In this document: one piece after another, positions 46,601 through 57,165 of the stretch
Layout of the letters: every line of letters starts with the position of its first letter
Numbering within the stretch: the first letter of the stretch is position 1
Assembly (NCBI GenBank): GCA_949317995.1
Contig: OX439051.1
Span: forward strand, 43,713,250-43,777,249
Source of the DNA: Acholoe squamosa
Taxonomy: Eukaryota; Annelida; Polychaeta; Phyllodocida; Polynoidae
Direction: 5' to 3'
Length of the DNA: 64,000 bases
Translations under genes and position numbers: made by a program
The notes under the pieces: generated by a model
Seen by the model: only the letters and a program-made list of their open reading frames with translations
Told to the model about the DNA's origin: nothing
Databases searched by the model: none

Positions 46601-48084
46601 TTTCTTTGTCAGCAGTCAGCTCAGTCTGAACAAAAAGGGTCCTTGACTGTACATTAACAAACTTAATCAAGAAACACCTACGATTCTCCCTGTGTGTGCC
46701 TTATTACCTGGAAGCAGCTAATTGACAGTGAAGGTCACCCGCTGTGACAAACGCCTCTATAGGCTATACAGGCTAAGTGCTGATATCAGCTTGTATCAGT
46801 ACTTGGGGAGGAGGGTCTTGGAATACACTTCAAGGACTAAAGATGCAGACCTTGTATAAGCACCTATCTTTGATGTAAATATCATTTGATACCCAAAGCT
46901 GGGCCTTTTTTAATACAGAGGCTCTCTACTGCCAAAATATTACAAATCCTTATTGATCAATTGCCTCACACTCAAGAGCCCACAAACCTACCTTCCTTAT
47001 CTGGAATCAGATATCCTGCCTCTTAAAGAAGGGATCCAATCCATCAGGTTAAACCCATTTACTGTAAATATGACTTGTCACCCTCCTTCTGCCTCTCATT
47101 ATCTGGGTGAGAACCATCTGTCAGTCAAATGTCATTATCCCTAAAACTAGATCTTTCAGCCATAAGCAATCTGACGATGGGATGTTTGTGACAAGTCAAG
47201 GTGTCCATTGCTTGACATTCATAGAGCCTGTGATTATGTTTTGCATTACACCTTTCTATGTTAGTAATAGCATCAGCATTTGATGACACTGAAAGATAGT
47301 TGGGTACTTCTAATGGAGAATATCTTACTGAGACAATACCCTGCTCATTTATATTCATTTCCATGATAATTCTGTATAAATATGTATACAGAGTTCCTAA
47401 CATTAATTAATTTCTCTCATATAGTATGATCATTATAACAATGCTTGCACAATGCCCTTCATTAGGAGATTAGGGTGTTTTGATCACCCACCCAAATATC
47501 ATAGTAGGGCCCTGCTAACGTTAAGACATAGTGACTTGCCCTGTCTCAGTAGGTGCCAGAAGCACAGAGGCCCCTTGGGGAATGCGCTTTGCTTTTGCCT
47601 CTCAGATGTGGTACAGGCATGGGCTTCTCCCTAAGGTATAGAATGTATACATCTGCCAACTAACCCAGGAGTCAGGCAACATAACATTTTTGTATCTGTG
47701 GCGTTTTGGCTGTGGCAGTGGTTAGGTACTTTTTACTCTTTCCCTTGCGTTATGTTATACTTGAAATGTAAATATTTCAGCCATGATTGCCCTGGTACAT
47801 TATCTCATCATCTTTTACCCATTTTTTTATGGTCATGTAGCAGATTGCCTGCAGCTTTCCAGTATCGATTTCTACTTGTCAACTCTATGTCTCTGATGGT
47901 ATCAAATGTTTATATTCTTAATGTCAGCCACAAAGAATGATTGTGAGCGTATGAATATACTTTGTCAAAATAGTCTACAGTCCCAAAAGCATGTAATCTT
48001 ATGCAAAAGTCTTTCCTCTACTTATTCTCATCATGAAATACCATTCTGATAATTTCTAATGGTGTTCCTACTTTATCTTTGCAG

Positions 48085-48131
48085 GTAAGCTGATGTAATC
48101 TATATGGAGAAGTCACTAGGTAAAGAAACTG
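48085..48131 (+). other. Exon-like island, U2 copy
   Basis: Same acceptor-like TTTATCTTTGCAG, ATGGAGAAGTCACTAGGTAA and GTGAGT donor as the U1 copy at 37772, with indels confined to the part before the ATG. Not seen in U3, whose matching segment ends earlier. Confidence 0.35.
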
Positions 48132-48823
48132 GTGAGTTTACATAAGTCACGAGGCGAATAAACACCTGGGATAACAGATAGATATCCCAGAAGTAGGCCA
48201 GTGTGTCTCAAACTCAGAAGACTTCAGACTCGAAATGATTCTGACGTGTAAGATAATTGACTTCTGATTAGCATAGACTTTGTAACATAGGGAAACATCG
48301 AGTATTTACTGTCTTGATATCTACAGAGCCAGCAGCCTTTCAGGGCTTAAATTGATTGGTGTTAGATGTAATTCGTTGTTATCACGGGCCAGACCCCCTT
48401 TTAGGGTTTACATATATGTCATAGATGGAAGTGGAACCCCTCTCAAGAATAGATGACAAAGTCTTCATGGCTGTTTTGTATTCATGGGATATTCAGTGCT
48501 CCATTTTTATCACCAGCTCTACTATGAACGAATTGTTTGTATTTGAAGCATGTTTTCATTAGAATACCACCCTTTTGTAAAATGTGTCATAATTACTTAT
48601 TTGTATAGAGCATGCCTCTAAGCATATGGTTTCTGAATATAAATTTGATATGCAATTCATCTCCTGTACTATATTAAAAAAACTGAATATGTTTGATATT
48701 GTAGAGGAATGTGATTTCCTGTGCCCGGTAGGCTGACCTGCAGGGGCAGGTCCCAGGGCAATCACTTGTCCCCTATTGGTATCATGCCAGTCCAGGCATG
48801 GGTGGAAGGTAGGAAACGTTGTA

Positions 48824-48894
48824 CGGGAAGTAGCTCAGCAGTAGAGCAATTGTCTGAAGGCTGAGAGGTCCCGGGTTCAACTCCCAGTTTCCCT
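48824..48894 (+). tRNA. tRNA-Phe(GAA)-like sequence, probably a pseudogene or SINE head
   Basis: The acceptor strand CGGGAAG pairs with TTTCCCT at six of seven positions, including a G-T pair. The D arm GCTC/GAGC is perfect with a 7-base loop. The anticodon loop CTGAAGG would give anticodon GAA. The T arm has CCGGG-TTCAACT-CCCAG with one mismatch, and both A and B boxes are good. The anticodon stem (ATTGT/CTGAG) barely pairs, so a working tRNA is unlikely. No T-run terminator follows immediately. Confidence 0.5.
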
Positions 48895-49094
48895 AAACGT
48901 TTTCACCGTCCCCTACAATATATAGCAGCCTGCATAGCAATATTCAGTATGATGAAGTCATAGGAAACAGATGTTCCCTTTTAGTACAACCAATAGTATT
49001 TCTTTTGCCAGTATGAATGCCTTGATTGACTGCCAAGTGCAGACACATATCTAGGAAAGATAATTGAAGAACAATGATTATACCACTATTCTGC

Positions 49095-49335
49095 CACCTC
49101 CCTTACTGTTATGCCCTCCTCTACCAGTGCCTTATCAGAGCATACATGACCATGTGCTTTTTGGGATTTTGGATATACTTTTTCAAGGTCAAGTTGGACA
49201 TACAAAGTCAGTCTCGCCATTGTTTCATATTGAAAAATCGTGTCAACTTGTAGGAGAACTGAACCCCGGCCACAGTGGATCTGGGTGGATGCCTTAGCCA
49301 TGACGCCACACTGCGCAGTGGGGAAAACCAAAGCA
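49095..49335 (-). repeat. Dispersed tRNA-like repeat family E, copy 1
   Basis: On the minus strand: GTCATGGCTAAGGCATCCAC (A-box-like), GGCCGGGGTTCAGTTCTCC (B-box-like), then CGATTTTTCA, ATGGCGAGACTGA and AAAGTATATCC blocks. All are matched by 55250-55440 on the plus strand. A tRNA-derived SINE is the best reading. The ORF across it (81 codons) is repeat-derived. Confidence 0.75.
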
Positions 49336-49420
49336 AAGTATATATTTTTGTCAAGATTTCACTCATCGGTCCATCTATGCACCCACATTTAGAGTAGAAT
49401 GGAAGCTTGTCATATCAAGT

Positions 49421-49921
49421 TATTAAAATGTATACATCCTTAGATATCCTAGATGATCCCTCCATGCCAAATGTCTCAGTAATATAATAAAAAAAGAAGA
49501 ATCCAATGATTTTTCCATCGTAAGCGAGTCACAGTCCACCATTCCTCCCCACCTCCTTGCCCGATGAAATGTGTCAGTGGCCCGGATGTGGATATAGGTC
49601 AAGACGCCGCAGTTGAAGAACACGCTGAGAATGTCGGACCGCGACTCGCTTACGAGGGAAAAATCAATGGATTCTTCTTCATTTTGAATATATTGGACAT
49701 ATTAAGCATGGAGGGATCATCTAGACTATTAAGGATGTTTACATTTTAATAACTCAACATAACACGGTTGGTTTCAATACAAAAAAATGGGTGGAAAGTC
49801 AAGCACCCACCGAGAACAACAATGGCTTCGCACAGAGCGAAACAGGGAAGTATCACTGGCACTTATAAAATGTCTTCTGCTGTATTTATTCTGGGGATAT
49901 CAAGTAGGTAATTAATGTTAT
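49421..49921. repeat. Dispersed repeat family B, copy 2, with inverted arms
   Basis: The left arm (49421-49540, TTATTAAAATGTATACATCC onward) and the right arm (about 49636-49751) are inverted copies of each other, both ending at GTAAGCGAGTC/GACTCGCTTAC. Downstream lies the first-exon-like module: ATGGCTTCGCACAGAGCGAA (49819) to CTTCTGCTG, TATTCTGGGGATATCAAGTA. The solo LTR at 49922 is inserted into this module. Confidence 0.75.
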
Positions 49922-50297
49922 TGTAAGGGGTTGTGGCCTTACGGACCTGGGGGTTCGGGTCTTACGATTCGGAAAGAAAGAGTAAGACGGTGTTTCAAGT
50001 GTATGCCAACGGATAGATTTTATTACTAATGCACACTCACAGCTACCCGATAGTATGAAGAGGGTAGCTAATAATTATCAATGGTGTTCTACATGCTTCG
50101 GAGGCCAGAAGGGCCTCTGACGTAGAGGCTGAGCCCTGGGCTTTATATAAGGACCCAGGTGTTCGCCGTCAGATGTCCCCACAGACCCGGATCGGTGCTG
50201 CCACCTATCCGGAACCTGAGGAACATCCGACGACTCAACTCACCCGCCACGTCAGACGGTACCCAACGCTATGGTTTATATGTTATGTACCTCTACA
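49922..50297 (+). mobile_element. Solo LTR, copy 2, with 4-bp target duplication TTAT
   Basis: TGTAAGGGG to ACCTCTACA, flanked by TTAT (49918-49921 and 50298-50301). TTTATATAAGG at about 50143 is a TATA-type promoter. It sits in family B sequence: the ATTAATGTTAT before it and GGAGTAAAAAGG after it align to the continuous AATTAATACAAAATGGAG of the other family B copies. The target differs from copy 1, so the two LTRs inserted independently. Confidence 0.85.
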
Positions 50298-50340
50298 TTA
50301 TTATGGAGTAAAAAGGTGGTATAATCCCAATATGACATAA

Positions 50341-50400
50341 ATATGGGAGCCCACGGTTTGGATATATTCCTCAATATCCAAACCTTGGGCTCCCATATAT
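50341..50400. repeat. 60-bp palindrome
   Basis: ATATGGGAGCCCACGGTTTG, GATAT pairs across ATTCCTCA with ATATCCAAACCTTGGGCTCC, CATAT. About two mismatches. Confidence 0.9.
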
Positions 50401-50664
50401 ATGTTGTGCTGTGTGATATGGGATACAAGATCAATGGAGTAATGGTACTTCTGGTTGCACTCTGCGTTCTTTCCTTGTCTTGCGTTCTTTCCTTGTCTTG
50501 TGTTCATTACAAAGGGATTTTTGATGTTGGTTTTATCTGGAAAAACTCATGAGGAACATGATCTTATCATGGTCCTTATTTTATCAGAAAAATTGTGAAA
50601 TTGGGAGAAAACCATCTTCATTAAGTAATGAACATTGCATAATAATTTTTGAATAGATTGGTAG

Positions 50665-50890
50665 TACCATAAATTCTCTGATTTAAGCTGTCGCTAGTAC
50701 CAGAACCCAAATCAAAATGAGGCTTACTAGGATTGGCCTAAAGTGGAGGTGCAGCTTATAGGGGATATTAAACCCTATAGACCAGTATTAAAGCATCAGT
50801 TCTCGGCACTTTGGTGCAACCTATAACTTAATCTCTAACTCAGGGTGCGGCTTATACGAGGGTGCGACGTATACAAGAGAATTTATGGTA
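50665..50890. mobile_element. MITE with TACCATAAATTCTCT ends
   Basis: TACCATAAATTCTCTGATTT at the left and AAGAGAATTTATGGTA at the right are inverted. Inside are GTGCAGCTTATAG and GGTGCGGCTTATACGAGGGTG, the GCGGCTTATA type of sequence common in animal MITEs. The paralogous place in U1 (about 42262-42285) is uninterrupted, supporting insertion after duplication. Confidence 0.8.
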
Positions 50891-51185
50891 AGTGTTAATG
50901 ATAATATGCATATCTCATTTATCCATCACTGTATTTCAAAATGCCCTACAACCCTGTGCTAAAATGGCACCACATGAAACCTGTGCTAATGTTAGGACCT
51001 GCTCTAAAATGGGTCACAATGGGAGGTGCTCACTAGAAATATCATTCATTTACCAATATAGTATTTGACATGTGCAGGTTCTGCTCCTGCTCAGTCAGTC
51101 TGCTCCTTAGCTGGACCCAGAGAGTTCCTGTTTTTCATGGACAAAGCATCATTGACTAAGCAACATGAGTAGAGATGGGCAAAGG

Positions 51186-52177
51186 TACGGAGCCCCTAAG
51201 AGGACATGCCAAAAAAAATTTTCACCTGAAAAAAATATTCTTGCAGAAACTGAACAATTTCTATAGATACTGGAGTATTCTTGCGGATACTGAACAATTC
51301 TTGCGGGAACTGAGCAATTCTTGCGGGAACTGAGCAATTCTTGCGGGTACTGAACAATTCTTGTGGGTACTGAACAATTCTTGTGGGTACTGGACAATTC
51401 TTGCAGGCACAGGAATAATTTTTGTGGGTACAGGAACTGTTCCTGCGGGTACTGAACAATTCTTGCGGGTACTGAACAATTCTTGCGGCTACTGAACAAT
51501 TCTTGCCGGAACAGGAATAATTTTTGTGAGTACAGAAACTATTCCTGGAGATACAGAAATGCTTTTTGCAGGTACAGAAACATCCTTGCGGTACATGAAA
51601 TAATTCTTGGGGATGTACAAATAATTTTTGTGGGTGTACAAATATTCTTGCATGTGAGAAAGTATCTCTCAAATATTTGGCAACATTTATGTGGGTAATT
51701 CTTCAATTTTAAAGCCTAAAAATGTTAGAATATTACCATTCCCCCAGAAATCTTTCTGTACCCACAGGAATCTTCTTGTAGCCGTTGGAATCTTCCTGTA
51801 CATGCAGGAATGTCCCTGTATCCACAGGAATGTCCCTGTTTCTGCAGGAATGACCCTGTTTCCGCAGAAATGTCCCTGTTTCCGCAGGAATGTTCCTGTC
51901 CCCGCAGGAATATGTTTTGCACGAAAAAGAATCTTTTGGGTATGTCCTATTAGGGGCTTTGTAGGGCTCCGTAGTAAGCATTCCTGGACTAGTACCTGCA
52001 GGAATCATCCTTTACTTGCATGAATCCCCCAGTACCCGCATGAATCCCCCAGTACCTGCAGGAATCCCCCAGTACCCGCAGGAATCCCCCAGTATCCGCA
52101 GGAATCCTCCAGTACCCACAGGAATATTTTTTGCATGAAAAAAACTTTTTTTGGTATGTCCTATTAGGGGCTCCGTA
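51186..52177. mobile_element. Foldback element: inverted minisatellite arms with 6-bp target duplication
   Basis: The left terminus TACGGAGCCCCTAAGAGGAC then ATGCCAAAAAA is complementary to the right terminus, GGTATGTCCTATTAGGGGCT then CCGTA. The left arm is mostly about twenty 20-bp units (ATTCTTGCGGGTACTGAACA). The right arm contains the same motif inverted (CCAGTACCCGCAGGAATCC, and CCTGTTTCCGCAGGAATGTC). A second internal terminus lies at about 51935-51975. CAAAGG flanks both ends (51180-51185 and 52178-52183). The paralogous U2 sequence (44230-44235) has a single CAAAGG and no insertion. This architecture is that of foldback elements such as Drosophila FB or sea urchin TU. There is no transposase, and ORFs here are repeat artefacts. 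Confidence 0.85.
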
Positions 52178-54305
52178 CAAAGGGAAGGGAGTCTGACCAC
52201 TATAGTAAGTTCAGAGAGCTATTATAAATTCACACCTCCCTTCACCTCTTGAGGCCTCACTAAAAGCAGAATGCTCCCTGGAGTCCAATTCTCCCTTAGG
52301 CCAACTAACTTACAACCATCGCCATCACTTAAAACTGGAGCACATAAAGCCCCTGACCAGGTCCCTGGTTACATGCTGGTCCTACTAATTGGATCATGAT
52401 ATAGACATTACCTTTTGTACTCCATACGCCCATGAGCTAAGGTATGGCAAATTATTTGAAGTAGGAATATAAGTAGAAGTTTTTTATGGCCACTGTCTCT
52501 GGGCCTTTAAAGCCAGAAAGGGAAAGCCATTATTGATATTTAAATGTAAATAATATTTTATATTTCTTCTGTACATATAACTCATAGAGAGCATTGTAAA
52601 AAAAAGAAACATGCATTATCAAATATAGGTTGGAATTATAGTAGCCATAGTAAGGAAAGTATTATTAACCATTAGGGCTTAGATAACCAGAAAGATAATG
52701 CCCATTAAACATAAGGGTTTAAGGCCTGAGGAATAGTCACCATGAGGGGTAGGTAAATTTAATGATAGGTAGATTGAGGATAGGTGGACTAAGGATGAGT
52801 AGGTAGAGAGAAAATAAAGTAGGGTGAGGGATAAGCTTTGGGATTTAAGCCCTTTGAGGAATTACCTGGTTTTGAGAAACTCTAGAAGTTTTGGATTCAG
52901 AAGATAGGCAGTATGAGTGATTGGTATTATGCACCATTGCCTGCTCGCAGATTCCAGATGTGTCACAAGTGGATGTCTGGTGTAAAACAAAACATGGTAC
53001 CTACACTATGCCTTATTGTAAACAGAGTACTGACAGAACATTATGGGTAGACCTGCGCCTCCACAGTAGTCCTCAGTAATCTGTTTTATGTCTTCTTTGT
53101 GTAAAGACTCTCATGCTCACAGAGTGCCTCATCAGGCAATGGTAGGCAGTTTGTGTAAAGTCATAAACACTCCTAGCTGTACTAAATATCAGTCACCCAC
53201 TGCTCCTGCACAATATTTTACCATATACCACTACCTATAATGCGGGTAAGTAATCTGACATATGGCTGGCAGACATGACAATTATGTTCCGCCACAACCA
53301 TACAGCAGTAACAGCTACTGTTGTGATGACAATGACATGTGTAATGGGTGCTATATATGGCAGTAGAAGTGGGTTTACTGTCATGTGTGTATGAAATGTT
53401 TTTTGAAGCATTTCTTATTCATTGCTTCCAGTTGCAGTGATACTGAGTAAAGGACAAGGCTGTAACTAACCTGTGCTACAAACTAAATACTATACCCTGT
53501 ATCAGATTCATAGAGATCCCATTTCACCAATACAATAGTAAATACTTCAAAGACCTCCCTCTGCATGTCCTTCCCCTATTAGCTGAATCTGTCCCATCCT
53601 GCCTTGTGACATGCTTCTATTACTCCCCACCAGGGCACTCACTGTCTGTTTTATGTCTTCTTTGTGTAATTCATGTTACAGTGTAACAGAAACAAGTCTA
53701 CTTTTGTCTCTTCAACTATTTCCTTTGTTGGTTTGCTGCCCCCCCCCCACCCCTCTACATTGTATTTATACCTTATGGTTAACTTTTAATCCGAGTAGTA
53801 CCCAAATTGCAATGAGCCCAAAATATCTATGGATCATGTTTCTGATACAAACACTCTGAAAGAAGAGCTCACTTCATTTCTGATCCTTTTGCAATTAGTG
53901 TACCACACATGTGAACAGGGCATGAAGAGAGGTTTAAGTTCATTTAGTTTAAGTTCATTTAGTCCACCAGAAAATCTTTGGCAGATCATAATGCTGTGGA
54001 GGCTTCCAGACAGTTATTAAACCCCAACTACACAGAAGGTTCTGCGTGCTGCCTCCAATCATCACAATCATTCTCATGTAAAGTGGATCTCAAACACAAG
54101 ATGCCAACATTGAAACATTCCTCTTCTTCCCACACAGCATATATGATTGTGAGCTGGAGGGTGTTATTGAATTATTTTCATTTTGAAAATAATTCATTCA
54201 CATCTAACAGTCCACGCTGGAATTTTGTCCACAACGCACTCAGTGACCCATAGACCCTGACCAGGCAGTACACATGGCCTCCATGCAGCTGAGACAGACT
54301 ACTAA

Positions 54306-54427
54306 GCTAATAGATCATGGATATTGGAGCCCTAGGGCCTTACATGCTGGATATACCCGAGCCGCGTAGCGGCGAGGGTATATCCAGCATGTAAGGCCCG
54401 TGGGCTCCAATATCCATGACCTAATAG
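54306..54427. repeat. 122-bp near-perfect palindrome
   Basis: From CTAATAGATCATGGATATTG through GAGCCC, GGGCCTTACATGCTGGATAT and ACCC to a central GAGCCGCGTAGCGGCGA, then the full complement back to CAATATCCATGACCTAATAG. Only a few mismatches. It lies immediately beside family B sequence and may be part of it. Confidence 0.95.
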
Positions 54428-54439
54428 GTTTATACCACG

Positions 54440-55160
54440 ATTTCCTCCATTTTGTATTAATTTCTTACCTGATATCCACAGAATATAGCCAGGAGAAGAT
54501 ATTTTGCAAGTGCAAGCAATACTGCCCGTGGCCGCTCTGCGCGAAGCCATTGTTTTTGTTCCTTGCCGAGAGATGAACCTCCGTGTTCACACTCACTTTT
54601 CGTATGGAATCCAACCATGACAAATCGAGAAATTAACAGGTTCATATCCTTAGACAGTCTAGATGATTCCTCCATACGTATTATGTCCAATATATTCAAA
54701 ATAAAGGAGAACCCATTGATTTTTCCATCGTAAGCGAGTCGCAGTCCGGCCATTCCCACCCGCCTCCTTGTCCGGCAAAAGTGTGTCAGTGGCCCGGATG
54801 TAGATATAGGTCATCTGCTCATCATACGAGGAAGACGCCGAAAATTTCGCACCGGTTTGGAAAATCAATGGATTCTTATTTATTTTGAATATATCGGACA
54901 TATCAAGCATGGAGTATTCATCTAGAATGTCTAAGGATATGTATGTTTTAATTTGAAGACTTGTCATGGTTGGATTCCATACGAAAAGTGAGTGTGAACA
55001 CGGCGGTACCTCTCCCGACAAGGAACAAAAACAATGGCTTCCCACAGGGCGAACCGGGCCGCGACTCGCTTACGATGGAAAAATCAATGGATTTTTATTT
55101 ATATCGAAGAAAATGGAGAAAATTAGCACGCATTCCTCTTCTATGGATCGAAAACTTCTT
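54440..55160. repeat. Dispersed repeat family B, copy 3, with long inverted arms
   Basis: The left arm about 54546-54752 and right arm about 54855-55047 are inverted copies (GCCATTGTTTTTGTTCCTTG versus CAAGGAACAAAAACAATGGC, TGGATTCCATACGAAAAGTG on the right). On the minus strand the first-exon-like module reads ATGGCTTCGCGCAGAGCGGC ... CTTCTCCTGG ... ATATCAGGTAAGAAATTAAT (54550 down to 54455). Another partial module follows to the right (55060-55160). The several ORFs here are repeat-derived. Confidence 0.75.
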
Positions 55161-55249
55161 GGGATTTTAATATTATAACATGACAAGCTTGGAATCAAGA
55201 CAAAAATGAGTGCAAACATAAGACTAGGACCTCAGGTTAGAACTTATTT

Positions 55250-55440
55250 ATTTTCACATTGGGTTTTCATCACCGTTCAGTATGGCGCTATGGCTAAGGC
55301 TATCGCCTACCACCACTGCGGCCGGGGTTCAATTCTCCTACGAGTTGGGACGATTTTTCACATTGAAATGATGGCCAGATTGACCTCAAAAAGTATATAT
55401 CAAAAATGTCAAAAATGCACATGTGTGGTATATGCAGAAT
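55250..55440 (+). repeat. Dispersed tRNA-like repeat family E, copy 2
   Basis: GCTATGGCTAAGGCTATCGC (A-box-like) and GGCCGGGGTTCAATTCTCC (B-box-like) about 25 bp apart, then CGATTTTTCACATTGAAATG and AAAAGTATATATC as in copy 1 on the other strand at 49095. Confidence 0.75.
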
Positions 55441-55934
55441 AATGCACGGCTAAACTGCATATAAAACCACCGGAAGTGTCAGAATCGTTGTATAAAAGGA
55501 TACAATCCAACTTGATACCATAGCTTATTGGGAGTGCTCAGCCGTCACCAAGCAGTACACACAGCCTCCACGCACCTGGGACACCGATTTATTATTCAGT
55601 GACCTTAGTCACTGAATAGTTGATTGTATGGTACATCAAAAATTTCTACCACAATAGCACTCCCCCCCCCGCACCACTCTTGATCAGACACGCCTTCTAC
55701 CGCCTACTACCGCCACAATGCTCTTAGTACTTTACTAAAACCCTCTAAGGTGCACATGATGCACCAAAGCAGCTCTATGCATTATTTGTCCTTGAAAGAT
55801 CTATACTATATCTATACTACATGGTGTAAAAGAAGAAGGCAAAAAAAAGGAACCAAAAGCAAAGAATTCTAAAGCCTGATATCTAAACCTTTTATTGAAT
55901 TACCCTGTTATGGATATTAAGAACAGGCTGTAGG
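55441..55934. other. Non-coding sequence
   Basis: Includes a short inverted pair around 55597-55613 (GACCTTAGTCACTGAATA-type) and a C-run at 55661. No gene. Confidence 0.4.
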
Positions 55935-57165
55935 CAAGTGGAATCTTACTTATGTATATCTTTCTACTATCTGTACTAGGTATTAGAGATCACTGCTAGG
56001 TATCAGTAATACTACACTATCTGTACTAAGTATTAGAGATCACTGCTAGGTATCAGTAATACTATACTATCTCTACTAGGTATTAGAGATCACTGCTAGG
56101 TATCAGTAAAACAACACTATCTGTACTAGGTATTAGAGATCACTGCTAGGTATCAGTAATACAACACTATCTGTACTAGGTATTAGAGATCACTGCTAGG
56201 TATCAGTAATACTATACTATCTCTACTAGGTATTAGAGATAACTGCTAGGTATCAGTAATACAACACTATCTGTACTAAGTATTAGAGATCACTGCTAGG
56301 TATCAGTAATACTATACTATCTCTACTAGGTATTAGAGATTACTGCTAGGTATCAGTAATACAACACTATCTGTACTAAGTATTAGAGATCACTGCTAGG
56401 TATCAGTCATACTTTACTATCTCTACTAGGTATTAGAGATCACTGCTAGGTATCAGTAATACAACACTATCTGTACTAGGTATTAGAGATCACTGCTAGG
56501 TATCAGTAATACAACACTATCTGTACTAAGTATTAGAGATCACTGCTAGGTATCAGTAATACAACACTATCTGTACTAAGTATTAGAGATCACTGCTAGG
56601 TATCAGTAATACTACACTATCTGTACTAAGTATTAGAGATCACTGCTAGGTATCAGTAATACTATACTATCTCTACTAGGTATTAGAGATTACTGCTAGA
56701 TATCAGTAATACAACACTATCTGTACTAAGTATTAGAGATCACTGCTAGGTATCAGTAATACAACACTATCTGTACTAAGTATTAGAGATCACTGCTAGG
56801 TATCAGTAATACAACACTATCTGTACTAGGTATTAGAGATCACTGCTAGGTATCAGTAATACTATACTATCTGTACTAGGTATTAGAGATCACTGCTAGG
56901 TATCAGTAATACTATACTATCTGTACTAAGTATTAGAGATCACTGCTAGGTATCAGTAATACAACACTATCTGTACTAAGTATTAGAGATCACTGCTAGG
57001 TATCAGTAATACTATACTATCTCTACTAGGTATTAGAGATCACTGCTAGGTATCAGTAATACTATACTATCTCTACTAGGTATTAGAGATTACTGCTAGG
57101 TATCAGTAATACAACACTATCTGTACTAAGTATTAGAGATCACTGCTAGGTATCAGTAAGCTGGC
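55935..57165 (+). repeat. 50-bp minisatellite, about 24 copies
   Basis: Unit TATTAGAGATCACTGCTAGG, TATCAGTAATAC(A/T)A(C/T)ACTA, TCTGTACTAGG. Variants (CTGTACTAAG versus CTCTACTAGG, ACAACAC versus ACTATAC) are arranged in recurring combinations, suggesting block duplication. Same period as the U1 array at 35122 but unrelated sequence. Confidence 0.95.

Larger units (their letters stand above)
43690..51070 (+). repeat. Segmental duplication unit U2
   Basis: Starts with sequence homologous to 32320 in U1 and ends with sequence homologous to 42780 in U1. It shares 45900-46200 with U3 53835-54130, 46500-46850 with U3 57430-57760, and 47040-48170 with U1 36600-37860. It lacks the polymerase relic, the hairpin and the large minisatellites. 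Its unit-specific insertions are the tRNA-like sequences, a family B copy, a solo LTR and a MITE. No convincing gene was found in it. Confidence 0.75.

Noticed and set aside
48824..48894. Functional tRNA-Phe
   Set aside because: The anticodon stem is largely unpaired and no clear terminator follows. Kept only as tRNA-like.
51149..52200. Many ORFs of 62 to 158 codons on both strands
   Set aside because: Repeat products of the 20-bp units in the foldback element.
53934..53963. Possible microsatellite of AGTTTAAGTTCATTT
   Set aside because: Only two copies, so too short to treat as an array.
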